A stretch of DNA of 6,586 bases, taken from assembly GCA_013336205.1 (NCBI GenBank), contig JAAXUD010000166.1, forward strand, positions 1-6,586. Direction: 5' to 3'. Shown piece after piece: positions 6,243-6,586 of this stretch (position 1 is its first letter; each line of letters starts with the position of its first letter). This DNA comes from Lentimicrobium sp. Its GTDB lineage: Bacteria; Bacteroidota; Bacteroidia; Bacteroidales; Lentimicrobiaceae. The position numbers were made by a program, and so were the translations under genes. The notes beneath the pieces were generated by a model. The model saw only the letters and a program-made list of their open reading frames with translations, did not search any database and was not told where the DNA came from.

Positions 6243-6586
6243 TTATTTTTCGATAAGCGAATTCTCCACTTCAAGAGAAAACAGGGAACTATACTTTGTA
6301 ATTATTGAATGCATCTCCTTCAAATGAGATTCCATCTGGCTCATGAGTCTAAACTGAACTCTTGCTCTTACAAGATTGTGCATCTGATATTTAGTCTGAT
6401 AATAAATATCGCCATTCAGATAATCAGTCAAAAAACGCATGCCAATAATAAATGTCATAAGAAGGGCTGACTCAGGTAAATAACGGATTTCCTTCTTATT
6501 CAGGATAGTTCCGGCAGTTTCAAGGTAACCTTTTGAAAATGATTCAAATAAGCCAATATCAAAACTCACTTCTGAGAGATCCGGCT
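6243..6586 (-). CDS. APH-fold sugar kinase, N-acetylhexosamine 1-kinase-like (C-terminal part only)
   Basis: The frame is open from the right edge to the stop at 6243-6245, giving 113 complete codons, so the N-terminus and catalytic core lie outside the window. A GTG at 6569 could be read as a start. However, the preceding codons read DLSE and join smoothly to VSFDIGLFESFSKGYLE, which matches the conserved C-terminal lobe of Bacteroidota phosphotransferases annotated as N-acetylhexosamine kinase or mucin-desulfatase-associated protein. The following LMTFIIGMRFLTDYLNGDIY and HNLVRARVQF segments are typical of that group; I recognise them by pattern. Members phosphorylate GlcNAc/GalNAc at the anomeric carbon in the cytoplasm. 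The 6-nt gap to the exported GH20 enzyme supports a role in using the sugars it releases. The product of the kinase, and whether it acts at C1, cannot be settled from this fragment. Confidence 0.75.
   Translation of the reverse strand, partial: PDLSEVSFDIGLFESFSKGYLETAGTILNKKEIRYLPESALLMTFIIGMRFLTDYLNGDIYYQTKYQMHNLVRARVQFRLMSQMESHLKEMHSIITKYSSLFSLEVENSLIEK

Noticed and set aside
5959..6327. Plus-strand open frame of about 120 codons over the start of the GH20 gene
   Set aside because: It lies antisense to two well-supported genes and shows no recognisable domain or initiation context; a shadow frame.

Overview
The window reads as a chromosomal segment of a Bacteroidota bacterium, probably Bacteroidales-like and possibly environmental or anaerobic. 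Four things point there. One secreted enzyme carries a C-terminal type IX secretion (T9SS) sorting domain. Several intergenic regions carry the Bacteroidota promoter signature TAnnTTTG, some with a TTG about 20 nt upstream. Most starts lack a clear Shine-Dalgarno sequence. The secreted proteins have signal peptides ending in '-AQ' or '-GQ'. The sequence is moderately AT-rich throughout, and I see no transposase, integrase, CRISPR array or phage gene.

Layout. At the left edge (minus strand) is the N-terminal part of a small exported protein, possibly PepSY-like. Just upstream of it on the same strand lies a P-loop kinase resembling nicotinamide riboside kinase. A well-formed Bacteroidota promoter drives the kinase. 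Back-to-back with it is a plus-strand promoter for two tandem leucine tRNAs, anticodons GAG and CAG. A terminator-like hairpin lies between the two tRNAs and a strong terminator follows them. The next block holds two divergently transcribed secreted alpha/beta-hydrolases: a class 3 lipase (minus) and a PHB-depolymerase/CE1-type esterase with a T9SS tail (plus). They share a 196-nt intergenic region with candidate promoters for both. The right third (minus strand) is an operon: the C-terminal part of an APH-fold sugar kinase (N-acetylhexosamine kinase-like) is followed after 6 nt by a complete, exported GH20 beta-N-acetylhexosaminidase with a C-terminal F5/8-type-C-like domain.

How the genes may work together. 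The right-hand operon suggests release of GlcNAc or GalNAc from glycans outside the cytoplasm and phosphorylation of the freed sugar inside the cell. The central lipase/esterase pair suggests extracellular ester hydrolysis, with unknown substrates. The left part looks like housekeeping: cofactor salvage, tRNAs and a small envelope protein. I did not find a clearly new biological system. The items most worth a second look are the hairpin between the tRNAs, the divergent secreted esterase pair, and the kinase/GH20 coupling.
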